A DNA stretch of 64,000 nucleotides from Leucocoprinus leucothites (lineage: Eukaryota > Basidiomycota > Agaricomycetes > Agaricales > Agaricaceae): assembly GCA_013368445.1 (NCBI GenBank), contig JAACJO010000003.1, positions 1,550,001 through 1,614,000 on the forward strand, read 5' to 3'. Made by a program: the position numbers and the translations under genes. The stretch's first letter is position 1; each line of letters begins with the position of its first letter. Shown here in pieces: positions 1 to 11,709 of this stretch. Below the pieces are notes generated by a model, which saw only the letters and a list, made by a program, of their open reading frames with translations, had not been told where the DNA came from and made no database searches.

Positions 1-879
1 CAAAGCAACACCAACAGCTGTGGTAGGATTCTTCGTTCCATCAAGGGGAGAACCAATGATAACGGTTTCGGGATTCGCATCTGGTATACCGTCGGGACCT
101 ACCACGCTATAAGCACGTGGGGCTGGCTGAGCACGAGGTCCTCTTACCAGAAGTGATAGAAATTCCTCCCCGACTATTTTTCCCAGTCACATGCCAATCA
201 CCGTATACCCAAAATTCTCCAAACTGATTCTCGAAGTTAGTAGCAATTGGCTTGGGAATAGTGACAATTTGCCCTTCCAAACTTTCCCAGAAGTCCATAC
301 CGTAGCGGTCGGGTCGTAGCTCGTCATTGACGGTATCTATACGACTGACATTGTTAGGGTTGGAAAGGAAGCCATCCGGTCCAACATCAAGGGCGGATAG
401 CTCCTGAGTAGGAGGGCTGCGGTCTTTGCCAAGAATAACAATAGGAAAGGTGTTGTTTGAAGAGCGAACAACAATGTTAGTCGGGGAAGCAATCTCGGTT
501 GCAAAGAGATTGTTAGGGGAGCTGCTTGACCGGAATTCTTGGACTCGGCCATCAAGGCTGATGAGATCGCCTACGGTGACTTGGCCTAGGGTAGATGTGG
601 AGGTTGTGAAGACTTGAAGTCCGTTGGAAACACGGATATCCTCGGGCTTTTCCCCTAGAAGGTAGAATCCACTTGACCCCTCATAAATCTAGTGTCATTT
701 GGGGTTTGAGTCGATCCAAAAGGATTACTTACTTTAGCAGTTACTACGCCAGTGACATTCTGTACGGACTGGCCAGCAAGAGGGCTCAGAAATCGAGTGC
801 CTTGAATATCAGAGATCGTAGTGGTTGACACTACCGAGAGATATGCGGCAGCAAATAAAACCGAGTAAAGTCGCCCCAT
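1..879 (-). CDS. Secreted endonuclease/exonuclease/phosphatase-family protein, 5' part only
   Basis: The gene reads leftward from an ATG at 879 and runs off the left edge. The first ~20 residues are hydrophobic (VLFAAAYLSVVS) and look like a signal peptide. After a 44-nt intron near 685-728 the protein continues with GFYLLGEKPEDIR and a region rich in Ser and Asn, then WVYGDWHVTG and, after a second intron near 107-160, GPDGIPDANPETV. This matches the N-terminal OB-like region seen upstream of the DNase I-like (EEP) nuclease domain in secreted fungal nucleases. The catalytic domain itself lies outside the window, so activity cannot be judged. An upstream GTG in the same frame at 891 is not used here because the ATG gives a clean signal peptide. 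Confidence 0.7.
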
Positions 880-891
880 TACGAGTACCAC

Positions 892-1783
892 CGCACTTTG
901 GAGGGCTTTGAACTCGGAGCAAGCCCACTGACTGATCTGAGTGAAAGGTGCATGTGGTTTTTAAGCATCTCGCGAGTCGACATGGGAGGGGAAGATGGCA
1001 CCGTTGGAACATGTGTCACGAATCTGGCCAGGTCCATTGTTATTGGTCGGATTTTATCAACGTTCAGTCCGTCCGTGCAAGTGATGGTTGATGGTTCCTA
1101 GAGGTGCGCAAGAGTGAGAACAAACAGTCGCCAGTCGCGAGAGTCGGGCTCCCTCGTCGGTCACTATAGAGAGCGATTAATCGCTCTCAAAGCTCCGGAG
1201 GCTCGGACACTCCGGAAGCTCGGCGACTAGCTACTTGGCCTGAGCTTCTAGGTTGGATTGACAGTCCTGTCGTGGCGTCAACTTGGTAGCTGCCCACATC
1301 GTGTGGGGTGAGAGCACATGGTTTCTTGTATCATCGTTATCTCGAGGTCGTCATACAGCACCTTGACCTTGAGATACAACCGTCGAAAGGGATGTGCTAG
1401 CGATAGTCACCGGTTCGATCAAGGGCGGAGAAGTTCTAATGTGGATTATGTCTGATCAAGCCTAGGTATGAAAAACATGCAGAGTACAAGGACAGGAAAA
1501 TACTCGCAAAAGAACCTGAGATTCTAATTCCCGAAGCCTCAAGTGAGAGCTTGTGGCCAGCCTGAATAACCGCGCCAAAATACGAAATCCCGCACAAACC
1601 CGAAGGTTAACCAGTTCAGCGGTACTCATGCTCGGGTCTAAACTGAATGGTCAACAATATATTAACTGTGATACTACGAAACCACTCCGTCCCGGTTTTA
1701 GGTACAAGCAACTATCAATACACTTAACAAAAAGGCTCCAAAGCTCAAAGGTATACGATACAGTATTCTCATATCTCTACGAC
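892..1783. other. Intergenic gap with a perfect palindrome
   Basis: No convincing gene. It lies upstream of the nuclease-like gene and downstream of the secreted protein gene. It contains a perfect 20-bp palindrome at 1169-1188 followed by CTCCGGAG/CTCCGGAAG-type repeats to about 1225. A 154-codon plus-strand frame starting at 1553 overlaps the end of the next gene antisense and has no recognisable content. Confidence 0.5.
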
Positions 1784-3219
1784 TCAGTTCTGAGCACCGG
1801 TGGCAGCGGCGCGGCAGGCATTATTCTGTTGGTCACACTGTCCAACAGTGAGACCCGAGCTCCTCCCGGCTTGCGAGTTCGCAACGTTCGCGCATTGGTT
1901 ATGCTGGACATCACAAGAGCGACCAAGGGCAGCTCCAATGTTCAAGAACTCCGAGCCGTTAACGATGAACCCCTTCCCGCCAGCGGTAACAGGCGGCGCA
2001 GTTGCACCTCCAACTAGATCATAAGTTGAATTAAGTAGCTCAGCCGTATAAACAGAGCGACTTACGGGCACCACTGAAAGTCTGGAGGTTCTGACCTGAA
2101 GCTGAGTTACCTGTATTACCAGTCGAACCACTAGAAGACAGATAAGTGGGGACTGATAAAATGTGACGTCTGGCTGAACGCACCCGTTATTATCTTGTGA
2201 GTTGTCGCCAGTATTGGTGGAGTTGCTAGCGCCACCGCTGGTGGAGTCATCGTTATTCGAGCCGTCGCTGCCAGAGCTCACATCTCCAGCATCAGTGTTA
2301 TTCCCTGCTCCCGAAGCGTCACCTGCCCCAGCGTTGCTCCCGGTGTTCGCGCCGTTCCCCGCGCCCGAGCCACCACTCACGGCGGCTGTAATCTCATCCT
2401 CTGTAGCATCTGGAACCAATAGATTTTGGGTGAAGATGCATCCCACTTTGTCATCAGCGTCGTCACAAGTGTTTCCTGCCGCAGTCGGATCATTTACATC
2501 TCCCGGCTCAAAGGTACCGGACTGAAGGGCTTGGAGGGGGTCACCACCGACAGCTGCAATCTGCTTCGCAAGTTCGAGAACAATCTGTTTATTGATAGAA
2601 GCTGCGTTGTCCGATGCGGGGTCCTATAGTTGTCTCTTGAGTTTCTCGAGTGAAATAGATATGACTGGGCAAATACCTGATGCTGTTGGATAGCCGCAAT
2701 CTCAGGATTTACAGCTTGGATGCTAGTGCAAGGTGCACTCGCAAGACCAACTTTACCAGTATTGCGCTCGAGAGCGCGGTAAATAAGGGCTGCAACTTGG
2801 CCATCAACATCACCCGCTTCCTTGGCATTGGTGAAAGCTTGATCAGCGGTGGCTTGTTGCAGACAGTCAAGGTCCTAGGAGAATGACGTTTTTATTGGAA
2901 CAGAGCTGGAAGACGAGAATGGTTTGAAACTCACCGTGATTTTGCCAGCGCCTTTTGCGGCGGCAGCATTGCCCAGAAGGGCAAAGACTGGGTCCGCGAT
3001 TTCATCTGGATTGTTGAGATTGAGACTATCACGAACAGCGGTCAGGAATTGCTCATGAGAGTGCTCTACGTAACATGTACCCCTGAGGTCAGACGAGTAT
3101 CGTGATATGTGAGTGCATTTCTCACCCTGTGGCACTTCACGGCGACTACGATAGATGGGTAGGCCAAAAGCTATCCCAGACAAAAAGATGAAGGACAAAA
3201 TGTTGAACCGGAACTGCAT
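1784..3219 (-). CDS. Secreted conserved fungal protein of unknown function
   Basis: Six exons join cleanly: 3219-3126, 3065-2935, 2874-2677, 2623-2184, 2130-2066 and 2013-1784, giving about 385 residues. The N-terminus (MQFRFNILSFIFLSGIAFG) is a signal peptide. The first conserved block includes ADPVFALLGNAAAAKGAG, DLDCLQQATADQAF and AALIYRALERNTG. The C-terminal block has GGATAPPVTAGGKGF and a cysteine-rich end (SCDVQHNQCANVAN, CDQQNNACR). I know this as a common family in fungal secretomes without an assigned reaction. The two blocks are separated by a low-complexity Gly/Ser/Asn/Asp stretch (about residues 210-275), probably a flexible, glycosylatable linker. The exon phases all agree, so the gene looks intact. 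Confidence 0.85.
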
Positions 3220-3907
3220 TTCGAAAGAGGGTCACCTGAGTAGATTAATCACGGCATGAGTATCAATCTAATTACCAAGCCTTACATAGCGGCAAATGTG
3301 CTCACCAGCTGTTGGAAGAATGAGAGGCAGAGAAATGAAGAATAAAATCAAGAACCTGTCTTGAGCCCGGAAGTCGAAGTAGAGCGAAGAGAAAAAAAGA
3401 AAGGAAAGTGGACCTGACAAGAGAAAAACAAGAGTTGAACCTTTATATCCGCTCAGTGTAAAGAATCGAGCCCTTATCATTGTCGGTTGTCGTTAAGAAA
3501 GGATACCAGGCATGCGGTAAAGAGGAAATATCAGAGTTGCCTTGGTTTTGCTGATCCACAAACGCCGAGAGGTGTTAGTAATTACCACTCAGATCTTGCA
3601 GAAGAGGCTGGTTAAAGAGCCCGAGATGTTATCTCCGTAACGTCGATAATTGTACGCAGGTGGAGCCAGCATTACGTACATAGGAATTTCCAGCTGCCCG
3701 CTGATAGTTGGCTGTGCTCGTCGTTGGTCATCTGCACCAGGAACTCCAGCGTACCCATTGAATCAATTGGATTGACTCTATTCAGTGGAAGACAGAATCA
3801 AGTTACGTTGACCGAGGGGTCACTATATGGCAGTGCCGAACAGAGGCATCAAGTGAATTCTCAAGGACATAGCAACAAAGACAACTGTGTGGAAAGGCTG
3901 GAAAAAT
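3220..3907. other. Intergenic region, promoter of the secreted-protein gene
   Basis: Holds the upstream region of the secreted-protein gene and the 3' flank of the small coiled-coil gene. The minus strand just upstream of 3219 is rich in C and T, as is usual for basidiomycete promoters. A 70-codon minus-strand frame at 3268-3480 is hydrophobic only because of this pyrimidine bias. No gene seen. Confidence 0.5.
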
Positions 3908-4643
3908 CTATATGCGGACCTCAGTTGCTTCCCTTTTCGAGAGTTTATGTAGGTCTTGTTCTGTATGTATCGCATCAGATATTTGTGCCAGATAATATGA
4001 ATAGTTGGTACTGGACTCACGGATGCCCCATACGTGTGCCCGTAGATCAAGGAATTCTGTTGCGAAGCTTGAGAACAAAGATTCATGGTTGCTGCGAGAC
4101 GAGAAAACTAACCGACATGCAACCCATCATAGAGCTTCTTTACCTCAGCCCTCACGCGAGAAATGTCATCTTTCGAGGCTGAAGCCTCTCCAAGTGCCTT
4201 GAGATCCTTCTCGACGGCTTCAATTCTCCTGACATGAGCAGAAACCTAGAGATTGAAATCCAGGTCAATTACGAGTTCAAGCATTAAAGTTGAAATGCTT
4301 GCTTTTTCGGTGCTCAGCTTTAGTTCTTCAACACTGGCCTGCAGTGCGGCCGAAGCCTTCTGGTATTCATCCAAGAGGTGATATGCAGCATATGACGAGG
4401 CAAGAGAAAAACCGAAAAGGAAGCCAATAATTCTAGAGCCCAAAAAAACTGAGTCGCTGCATGATAATGAGCTGATAACCAAACGCACCCTCCTCGGATT
4501 CCACCAATGGGTTTCTTTTGTGCTTGGACAGTGCCCAGATTAGCCTCTTCCCTTAGAATGGCTGAATTGGATAGCAGGCGGCGGCTTGAAGCACGTGTTG
4601 CGACAATGCGCGCGGTGTAGGCAAGACGGAGGGCAGAAGCCAT
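3908..4643 (-). CDS. Small conserved fungal coiled-coil membrane protein, probably mitochondrial
   Basis: Five exons (4643-4489, 4432-4303, 4245-4113, 4056-4021, 3960-3908) give 168 residues. The N-terminus is rich in Arg, Ser and Ala with no acidic residues for the first ~30 positions (MASALRLAYTARIVATRASS), like a mitochondrial presequence. A glycine motif KPIGGIRGG precedes one transmembrane segment (IIGFLFGFSLASSYAAY), followed by a long helical, charged coiled coil (residues ~75-140) and the C-terminal motif EFLDLRAHVWG. I recognise this as a conserved fungal protein without a secure name. The second intron (4302-4246) begins with GC rather than GT; no other donor there keeps the frame. 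It shares a 208-bp head-to-head promoter with POP1. Confidence 0.75.
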
Positions 4644-4851
4644 TGGTGACCGAGCCCTTGAAATGAGATTAGAGGGCTTGACTTATGCCCGACGTCGTGT
4701 ATGTCAATGACGCCGACACGGTCCTCGCGAATGTTTCCGTCGATCACGTGTGCTCAATAAAATCCAAAATAGGGGTTGGCTTTGGATATTTGTTTTGACG
4801 CGTTCTTTTACAGACTCAATTGATCGTGTGGTCGTCCCCCTGGTCGTCGAG
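4644..4851. promoter_or_regulatory. Divergent promoter between the coiled-coil gene and POP1
   Basis: Only 208 bp separate the two start codons, so both genes must share this region. It contains a CACGTG at about 4745 close to the POP1 side. No TATA box is evident. Confidence 0.5.
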
Positions 4852-7800
4852 ATGTCATCTGCTCAAGGTTCAAAACGCAAGAATGGGGGAGACGAGATGA
4901 CAGGACGCGAGAAGAAGAAACAAAAAATGAATGTAGCGCGGACAATTCCTGTCCAGTCCTCAGTGGCACGCCTTTCAGGGAGCGGCGTCGTGAGTGGTAT
5001 GTGCACAACCTTGGATGAAATATCTAAGCTGAAACGTATTCGAGGAATGAGTGGACTACCAAGTGCGATCGATGTCGAAAAGTTTGCTGAGGTCTGTCGA
5101 GTCTTCTAAGTGCATTCAATTGTGTACTATCGCTCACCGATCAACAGGCGAGAGCATTCGAAATCGATGCCATGGAAAAGGCTATGAAGACTGCAAGGCA
5201 TGTAAGCCAGGTATTTTCGGTTGCTAGGCTGACGATAGTTATCTTAGTGGCGCTTCAACCCAGCGTGCATGGCAGGCTCTTCCCAGGCACCTACGTCGTA
5301 GAGCTGCGAGTCATGACGTTCGCCGTGTCCCTGTGCGACTTAGGGAGAAAGCCAAGGCCGAGGTAGGCGAGACGTTACTTGGCATAATTGAATTCGGCTC
5401 ATCCTGTTCATTAGATGGACCCCATACGGAAGAAACTTCTCAGTCGGAAGCTGCCAAAGGCAGGAAAGACAAAAAGAATCTCAAAAACTGCTTCATTCCT
5501 GAAGCGACAACGTACGGTTACTTATCTGAAAGGCACGGTATCTATATTGATAATCTCCATAGACGACAAGACATGGCTTGAGACTCACCTCTGGCATGCT
5601 AAACGAATGAAGATGGAAAACATGTGGGGTTACCGGCTGGTGCATATTCAATCTCGTCCCCCCTTAATCCAGAAAGCTGAAGCTATTGTAGGCAGTGCAC
5701 CCTACAGAGAAATCTTTTCGTCCGTCACATCGGGCATCAATTCAAGGCTCTATCCTCCACGATGCCTCTTATTTCGCTACACTTGAAATAAAAGGACCCC
5801 AGCCCGCATTGGTGGCTATTCTTGAACTCATCTGTGATCTGCAGGGGCCAGGTCCTGGTGCCGTCCGGTGGGTACCTCCTCCACAATGTTATCTTTCTTA
5901 GCTTATCAAAAGTCAAAACACTAGCTGGGTAACCGGTTCCCGAGTTTTCAACACTCACCTGTATGAATGTGGGGCATACCCTTTCGGCTTACTCGGCTCA
6001 GTAACGATCATATGGCGACCCATAAATATTCACACTGGAGACCAGGTTCTCTCTCATCCTAGTGCTACGCAGAAGGGTAAAGAAATAGCCGTTGAGGCCC
6101 CAAAGGTTATGCCAGAGGCAGATAACAACCGGACAAGGACACTTTGGCTGCGCATTCATCCAGTGATATTCGATGATGTCACTCATGAATTGCAAAAGGC
6201 GACCTCTCAGGTACTTGCTCGACCACGTTCATCTACTGAAGAGATCGAAATCGAGATTGCGGACCTAAGAGGGCAGGTCAATGCATTCGAGATAATGGGG
6301 CCGAAGTCAAATCAAGTCTTGAGAGGTGCATTAACATCAGTGAATAAAGAAAACAGAATAGACTTCAAGAAGGTTTGTCCATTTGTAGGAGGCAACGCAC
6401 CTTCGCTGACTTGTCTACAGTTTTGGTCGTCCTTGTCGGGAGTGCAAACGCCCGGATCCATTCCCCGAGGTACTGTCATCGGATTTACGGCCATTGACCC
6501 TAGGCTGAAGTGAGCGGTCCATGCCCTACTCTTTGCACCCTACTGACAGCAAGATAGCTTTCCTCCTAATAATGCCCACATTGAGTACAAAGAGGAGACA
6601 CCACAAATTTTTCCCAGCGCAGAGCTGGCAAGAAGCGATATTTGGGAGCAGGACATCCGCAAGACATTGTCCAAGCCTCGATACAAGAAAAAAGATCTCG
6701 ATGAACGTCGTGCCAAGGTTAGTACCTACCCTCTTGTTGATGCTGAGTGAATTTTGTCCTGACTCCCCATATGCTTGGCAAACCTAGAATCTTGTTCCTG
6801 GTACTGCGCTTGCCCCTACCCGACAGGACGACCGTATACCCCTGCTCCTCATCCGGCGCACTCTCGAAACTCCAGGCGCTGAGAGTCAATCAATCCACGG
6901 TTATACTCTTCTACTTCCAGCTGGATGGTCAATGGCATTCTGGAGTTCTCTCACATATACTGGTACTCGTATCGGAGGGCAGCGCGAACGACAAACCCAA
7001 GCTTATGAAGCCGGTACAGCTTATTTCCCTCGAGACTACCCTTTCTCCCCCGCCTACGAGGCATGGGCGGAGAAAACGGCAAGCGAAGAGGAAGCGGCCT
7101 GGCTAAGAAAGCCTCCAGCAAAGAGGGTCAGTTATGAAAAGCTAGGCGTGAGAAGTCCTTGGCGAGCAGACTGGGAGGTTGTTCTTGGTTTCAAGAAGGC
7201 AGAGCCCTTCGTTCAGCCTTTGAGAGAGGTGAAAGCGAAGAATAAGAAAAAAGGCAAAAGAAAAAAGGATAAGGGTAAAAAAAAGGTCGTCGGGAACTTG
7301 AGGACTTTGCAACGACTCAGAGAGATGACCCTATGGATGTGGATATGGATGAAGTACAGGACCGGGATGAGGTTCCCAATGTCGACATTCCCGGAGAATC
7401 AACGTGCATGGAAGTAGATGAGTCGAAAGTCAGACCTTGGCTCCTCCGAGGCTTTGACACCACTCGAATACTCGGGATGCTTCAGGAAAATCCTGGACCG
7501 AAGCTCTTCGCTGAGATAAATCAACTTCGCCAGAAACGATCACTCGAGCCTTTAGATTCCTTAATACACGCCGACAAACTACTGGGGAATGCTCTAGTAA
7601 ATATCAAGGTCATCATGTTCAAGGATGGCGTCCCAGAAGATATGGCTATGATCTATCGAGTTTCGGACGAGGAAGTCACAACGTGGGAGCAGTTGAGAGC
7701 TGGGAACGGGGCGTCCGTTACACCATTGCAGGTCTGTTCTGAATTCAATAATGATGGTGCTTAAGAGCTGACTTAAAATACATAGTTGGCCAACAAGCGG

Positions 7801-8088
7801 CCGCCGCAGGATGATATCATCGGATATGTTACTACCGGTCACTATTCTTTGTCGCGAGGTGAAGGTTTCGCTCTTGGTGCGATCCCTTTGACTAGACTCC
7901 TGGAGCTGCAGGCGCAACAGCAACGGTGCGACATCATGCCTCTATCACCACTTCCAAGCTGTAATAGTCTATATAACAGCCTTCATCCTAACCAGTCAAG
8001 CGACAGACAAACTCTCCTCATCAAAGTTCGCAATATCAATGGCCAACAATGCCGCGTGGCTCACCTCAAACTTCTTGAAGGGAGCTGA
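4852..8088 (+). CDS. POP1: POP1, protein subunit of RNase P and RNase MRP
   Basis: Pop1 is the large protein subunit of nuclear RNase P (tRNA 5' maturation) and RNase MRP (rRNA processing). The spliced product of roughly 850 residues has the family's landmarks: GLPSAIDVEKFAE and RAWQALPRHLRRRAASHDVRR near the N-terminus, THLWHAKRMKM and GYRLAVHPTEKSFRPSHRAS, then the POPLD domain (SIHGYTLLLPAGWSMAFW, YTGTRIGGQRE), and the C-terminus KVRNINGQQCR. About eleven introns are needed. The second (5198-5247) is GC-AG. In a lysine-rich linker the frame shifts after an A8 run at 7277-7284; either a 35-nt intron (7286-7320) or a one-base difference restores it. The ATG at 4852 starts the conserved-looking protein; an in-frame upstream ATG at 4750 is less likely. 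Confidence 0.93.
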
Positions 8089-8456
8089 TATGTAGGGGGA
8101 CGCAAGCGTTCAGCGCTCATGCATCATGTATGATATTACATGGCTTGATCTAACAATTACACGGGAACGAGCGTAGCATGTAGCTGTTACAAGAATACTG
8201 TATGGAAAGGGAAAGATATATAAAAAATTGTTGCTTGCTACTGTGACAGTGGTATGTTGAGGCTGAGGTGACGAGCGAGAACGAACAAAGTCCATCAGAG
8301 TAACTCCACGAAAATGATAAGATATATCGGAAGCGGAGGGAGTGAGAGGGAGGAACCCTGTGAGTATGGGTATGTCCAAAGGATGCAAAAAATGTAACTC
8401 AAGATAGACGAAGAAAGCGGAGAAGAGAGGAGAGATAGATATAAAATATTTTCCGG
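8089..8456. other. Convergent 3' flanks of POP1 and the borealin-like gene
   Basis: About 370 bp between two stop codons of converging genes. AT-rich stretches near 8220 could serve for 3'-end formation. A minus-strand frame of 120 codons here is hydrophobic noise. Confidence 0.5.
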
Positions 8457-10012
8457 CTATCCAATTTTCCACTTGTCCACAGTTGCTTGTACTAGCCTGC
8501 CCATTTCCACTTTGGCTTGCTTCTTCGCGCTATTGGTAATGCCTTCTAATGCATCAATAGATCCTGGAGATGTTTGTAGTGGGTCAAATTCCAACACTTG
8601 TCCGTCTTTCGTGGGTATTGATACAAGCGCTGAGAATGACTGTATCGTGGGTTTGGGTGTTTGTTGCTCCTCAGGAGGAACATACAATGGGTGTGTGCTT
8701 GGAAATCTTGCGGTCGGATATAACGAGTTGCTTGAGGTATTTTGCGTAGAGTTACGGAAGTGTGGTGTTTGTGAGGATGTAGCAGTAAAGAATCCGGACT
8801 GGGAAGTTGCGCGAGAGTGCCCATTGAGGGTGGAAGGAAATGCGATAGAGGGATCTCTCCGAATCATAATGCTGTTTTTTGATCGTTTATTTGATAGTTT
8901 TCCGTTTGCCGAGGTTCCAGGCCGAGAGGATTGTGAGGGTTGCGATTCTTCTGCTCCCGTTTCTTCCGCCTGTTCGATACCTCTGAACCAGCCCATGCCA
9001 AATTCGTAAGGATTCGCAAGTGGAGATCCGTTCATACTAAGCATGCTTTCGTCCTTTCTCGGGAGCCGCGCTGGTGGTGGATCATTGCTTCCGCCAATAA
9101 CTGATGGAGCTCTACTATTCGGGAATTTGGGTGTCTTTGGTGGTAAGGAGGGATTGAAACTTGAACTTGAGGGAACGCGGCTAGTAGGTTGGTTCATTGA
9201 TCTTTCTGGATTGGGTTTCGTTGGGGATACTGGTCGGAATGGAGGTCGGGTGTTGGATGAAGCATAAGTGCTAAAAGGTGGTCTTGATTTGGTGGGACTT
9301 GGTGATGCAGGGATCCGGGAGTTTGTGTTTGACTGTTAAGGTGAATTTAGTATGAGGATATACTGTAGAAGAACGATCAACATACGCCAGCTCGTGTTGA
9401 AGGTTTGTTGGTAGCCGAAACCAGCCGCTTTCGCGGGGTTGTTCCTAGTCCTTTCGAAGGACCAGCCATCTTCTTGGGCGACGGTGAAGGTGCTGTCCGT
9501 GCTGATTGAAGGTGTTAGGTCTACGAAAAGAGGGATGAGGTTTGGATTTACCAGTCTTCGCTACTCTCGGGGCCTCTCCATCTTTGGTGCCGCCCTTCTC
9601 CAATTCTGCTTCAACACCTTCAACCCACTTTCGCTTGCGCACACTCTTGTCTATCTCTTCAAAGTTTGCATCAGCGCCTGCAGCCACAAGCCTTTCCTTC
9701 TGGTAACCTCGCAGCGCAGCTTGGATATCGCCCTGGTATTTCTCTCCGAACTCGCGCATGGTCATGGACCGGACTTGTTTGGGTATCCGGGACACCTGGC
9801 CCTCCTGGTGTATTGTAAAGTTCTCTAGCCGGTCTGCAAGCCATGATTCGAATTGGCGAGACCGATGAGCAACTGTTGGCGGCAAGAAATTCACGGCTGA
9901 GATGGCTATTTATTTTACAGAAAAACAGGTACTAACCCTCAATGTCGAGGTTTGCGATGAGCTGGCGCTTCTCCTCATCAGTAAACTTGCGCTGTCCGCT
10001 GGGGAGGTCCAT
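8457..10012 (-). CDS. Borealin-like protein (Nbl1/Borealin N-terminal domain)
   Basis: Four exons (10012-9937, 9896-9552, 9501-9386, 9332-8457) give 470 residues. The first ~90 residues fit the Nbl1/Borealin N-terminal domain: FTDEEKRQLIANLDIE, then FLPPTVAHRSRQFESWLADR and VSRIPKQVRSMTMREFGEKY, the helix that joins survivin and INCENP in the chromosomal passenger complex, which controls Aurora B at centromeres. The middle is long, Ser/Pro-rich and basic (PSPSPKKMAG, RVPSSSSFNPSLPP). A C-terminal segment (SIPTKDGQVLEFDPLQ, ending QATVDKWKIG) resembles the small C-terminal domain of fungal borealins. Yeast Nbl1 is only 73 residues, so this is the longer, borealin-type form. Confidence 0.85.
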
Positions 10013-10182
10013 TGTTGATTGTGACAAGAATGTTGGCGATCGACGTCGGACGCGCTCAGCTCGGCATCACGTGAGTCGTGTCGCATGGAAATAGACGCCG
10101 GAATTATTTATCGTTCCACTCGCACTCTCCATTCCTGCCTTCTCCTGCCCCCTCATTTTCTTGATTTTGGACAGCAATCAAC
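10013..10182. promoter_or_regulatory. Divergent promoter between borealin-like gene and ERG26-like gene
   Basis: 170 bp between the start codons, with a CACGTG E-box inside ATCACGTGAGTC at about 10069. Pyrimidine-rich sequence precedes the ATG at 10183. Confidence 0.5.
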
Positions 10183-11709
10183 ATGACAAAGGCAAGAGAA
10201 GCGTATATGGTCATTGGCGGAAGCGGCTTCCTTGGCCGACATATTGTCCAGCAGCTCTTGGACAGGGGGGACAACGTATGCGCCTTCGATATAGTCCAAC
10301 GGCACTTTGATGTGCCATTCTACTCTGGCGACATTACAAGCATTGATGACGTGTCCAATGCCCTTCGAAAGGTGCGATATCCTGTGCAAATTCTACTTTG
10401 GTTGGGCTGAATATTTCTCAGAGCGGGACTACGTGCATCATTCATACCGCTTCGCCCCCTGCTGGGTTGAAGGATTCATCATTATACTTCAAAGTCAATG
10501 TTGATGGCACAAAAACAGTGATTGACGCTGCTGTGGCAGTGGGTGTGCGAAAACTCGTTTTCACTAGCTCTGCGGGCGTAGTCTTTAACGGTGGAGACAT
10601 TATCAATGTCGATGAACGGTTACCTTACCCCGAAGTCCCTCTGGATGCCTACAATGACTCTAAGGCCAAGGCCGAGCAGGTTGTGCTCGAAGCCAATGGA
10701 AAAGGTGGTCTTTTGACTGTTGCTCTTCGCCCCGCTGGAATCTTTGGGTATGACAATTTCAATTCGTCTGGTTAGGTTTAATTTTCCGACTATTTTCCTA
10801 GACCTGGTGACCGCCAAGTGATGACTGGCTTATACAAGGTGTATGAGGAAAATAAAACACATTTCCAGATTGGCGATAACACCAACCTTTTCGACTGGAC
10901 CTACGTTGGCAATGTTGCCAAAGCTCACCTGCTCGCCGCCGACAAGCTAGACCTTCCCCCTCCTGCTGCACCCCTTTCTGAAAAGGACGAAATTCCTCTC
11001 ATAGTTGACGACGTCCCTCCCTTTACCGAAGCGGAACAAAAGCTCATTAGTGAGCCGCTCTCTTATGTGAACGTAACATTGGGCAATCATCGGGTCCCGA
11101 CAAGTGACGCACGTCCGCTTGGACCTTACATCGAGCTACCACCCAACGGCAGGGAAATTGAAAAAGCCTTCAATGACCCATTCGCCCTCCTCCTGTCCGA
11201 CCCATCCTTCGCAATCGTTTTGACCCATTGTCCAGCACTTCCTTGGTCCGAAATAAACTTCGAAACCTCGACTCTAACCCGCTCCAAGTCGCCGGTCAAG
11301 CCTTTTTCATCACAAACGGTGAACCGTGCTACTTCTGGGACTTCCCTAGATTGGTCTGGCATCAACTGGATGCGCGTTTCCCTGGCCATAGGAAGCCGAG
11401 ATCTGTGTTCCAGATGCCGAAATCAGTTGGCCTGGCAGCTGCTACTGGTGCTGAGTGGTTTGGAATGCTTAGTGGCCGGGAGCCTGCCTTCACAAGGTTC
11501 AAGGTTGCCTTCAGTTGTGCCAGGCGGTGGCACAACATTGAAAAGGCGAGGCGGGTACTTGATTATGAGCCGGATGTCGGCATTGAGGAAGGAATCAAGC
11601 TCATGGTTGAGGTAATGTCTTTTTAGTTTTCAGTCGGCATGATATTCATCTATTCCTTTAGTGGTGGTATGAAGAATACAAGAAGGGCAACCATACGCAA
11701 AAGCATTAA
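10183..11709 (+). CDS. ERG26: ERG26-like sterol-4-alpha-carboxylate 3-dehydrogenase (decarboxylating)
   Basis: Enzyme of ergosterol synthesis: oxidises the 3-hydroxyl and removes the C4 carboxyl during C4 demethylation at the ER. The N-terminus carries the NAD(P) loop GGSGFLG, followed by IIHTASPP, FTSSAGVVF and the catalytic YNDSK (Tyr-x-x-x-Lys) of extended short-chain dehydrogenases. Further marks are RPAGIFGPGDRQ, FDWTYVGNVAKAHLLA, PLQVAGQAFFITNGEP and RRWHNIEKARRVLDYEP. The last exon follows an intron near 11613-11661 and ends GNHTQKH with a stop at 11707-11709. Between about 11170 and 11235 the frame breaks: a weak 41-nt intron (11195-11235) would fix it, but the other frame (PPPVRPILRNRFDPLSS) reads like the family, suggesting a one-base loss or sequence error. 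Confidence 0.87.
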
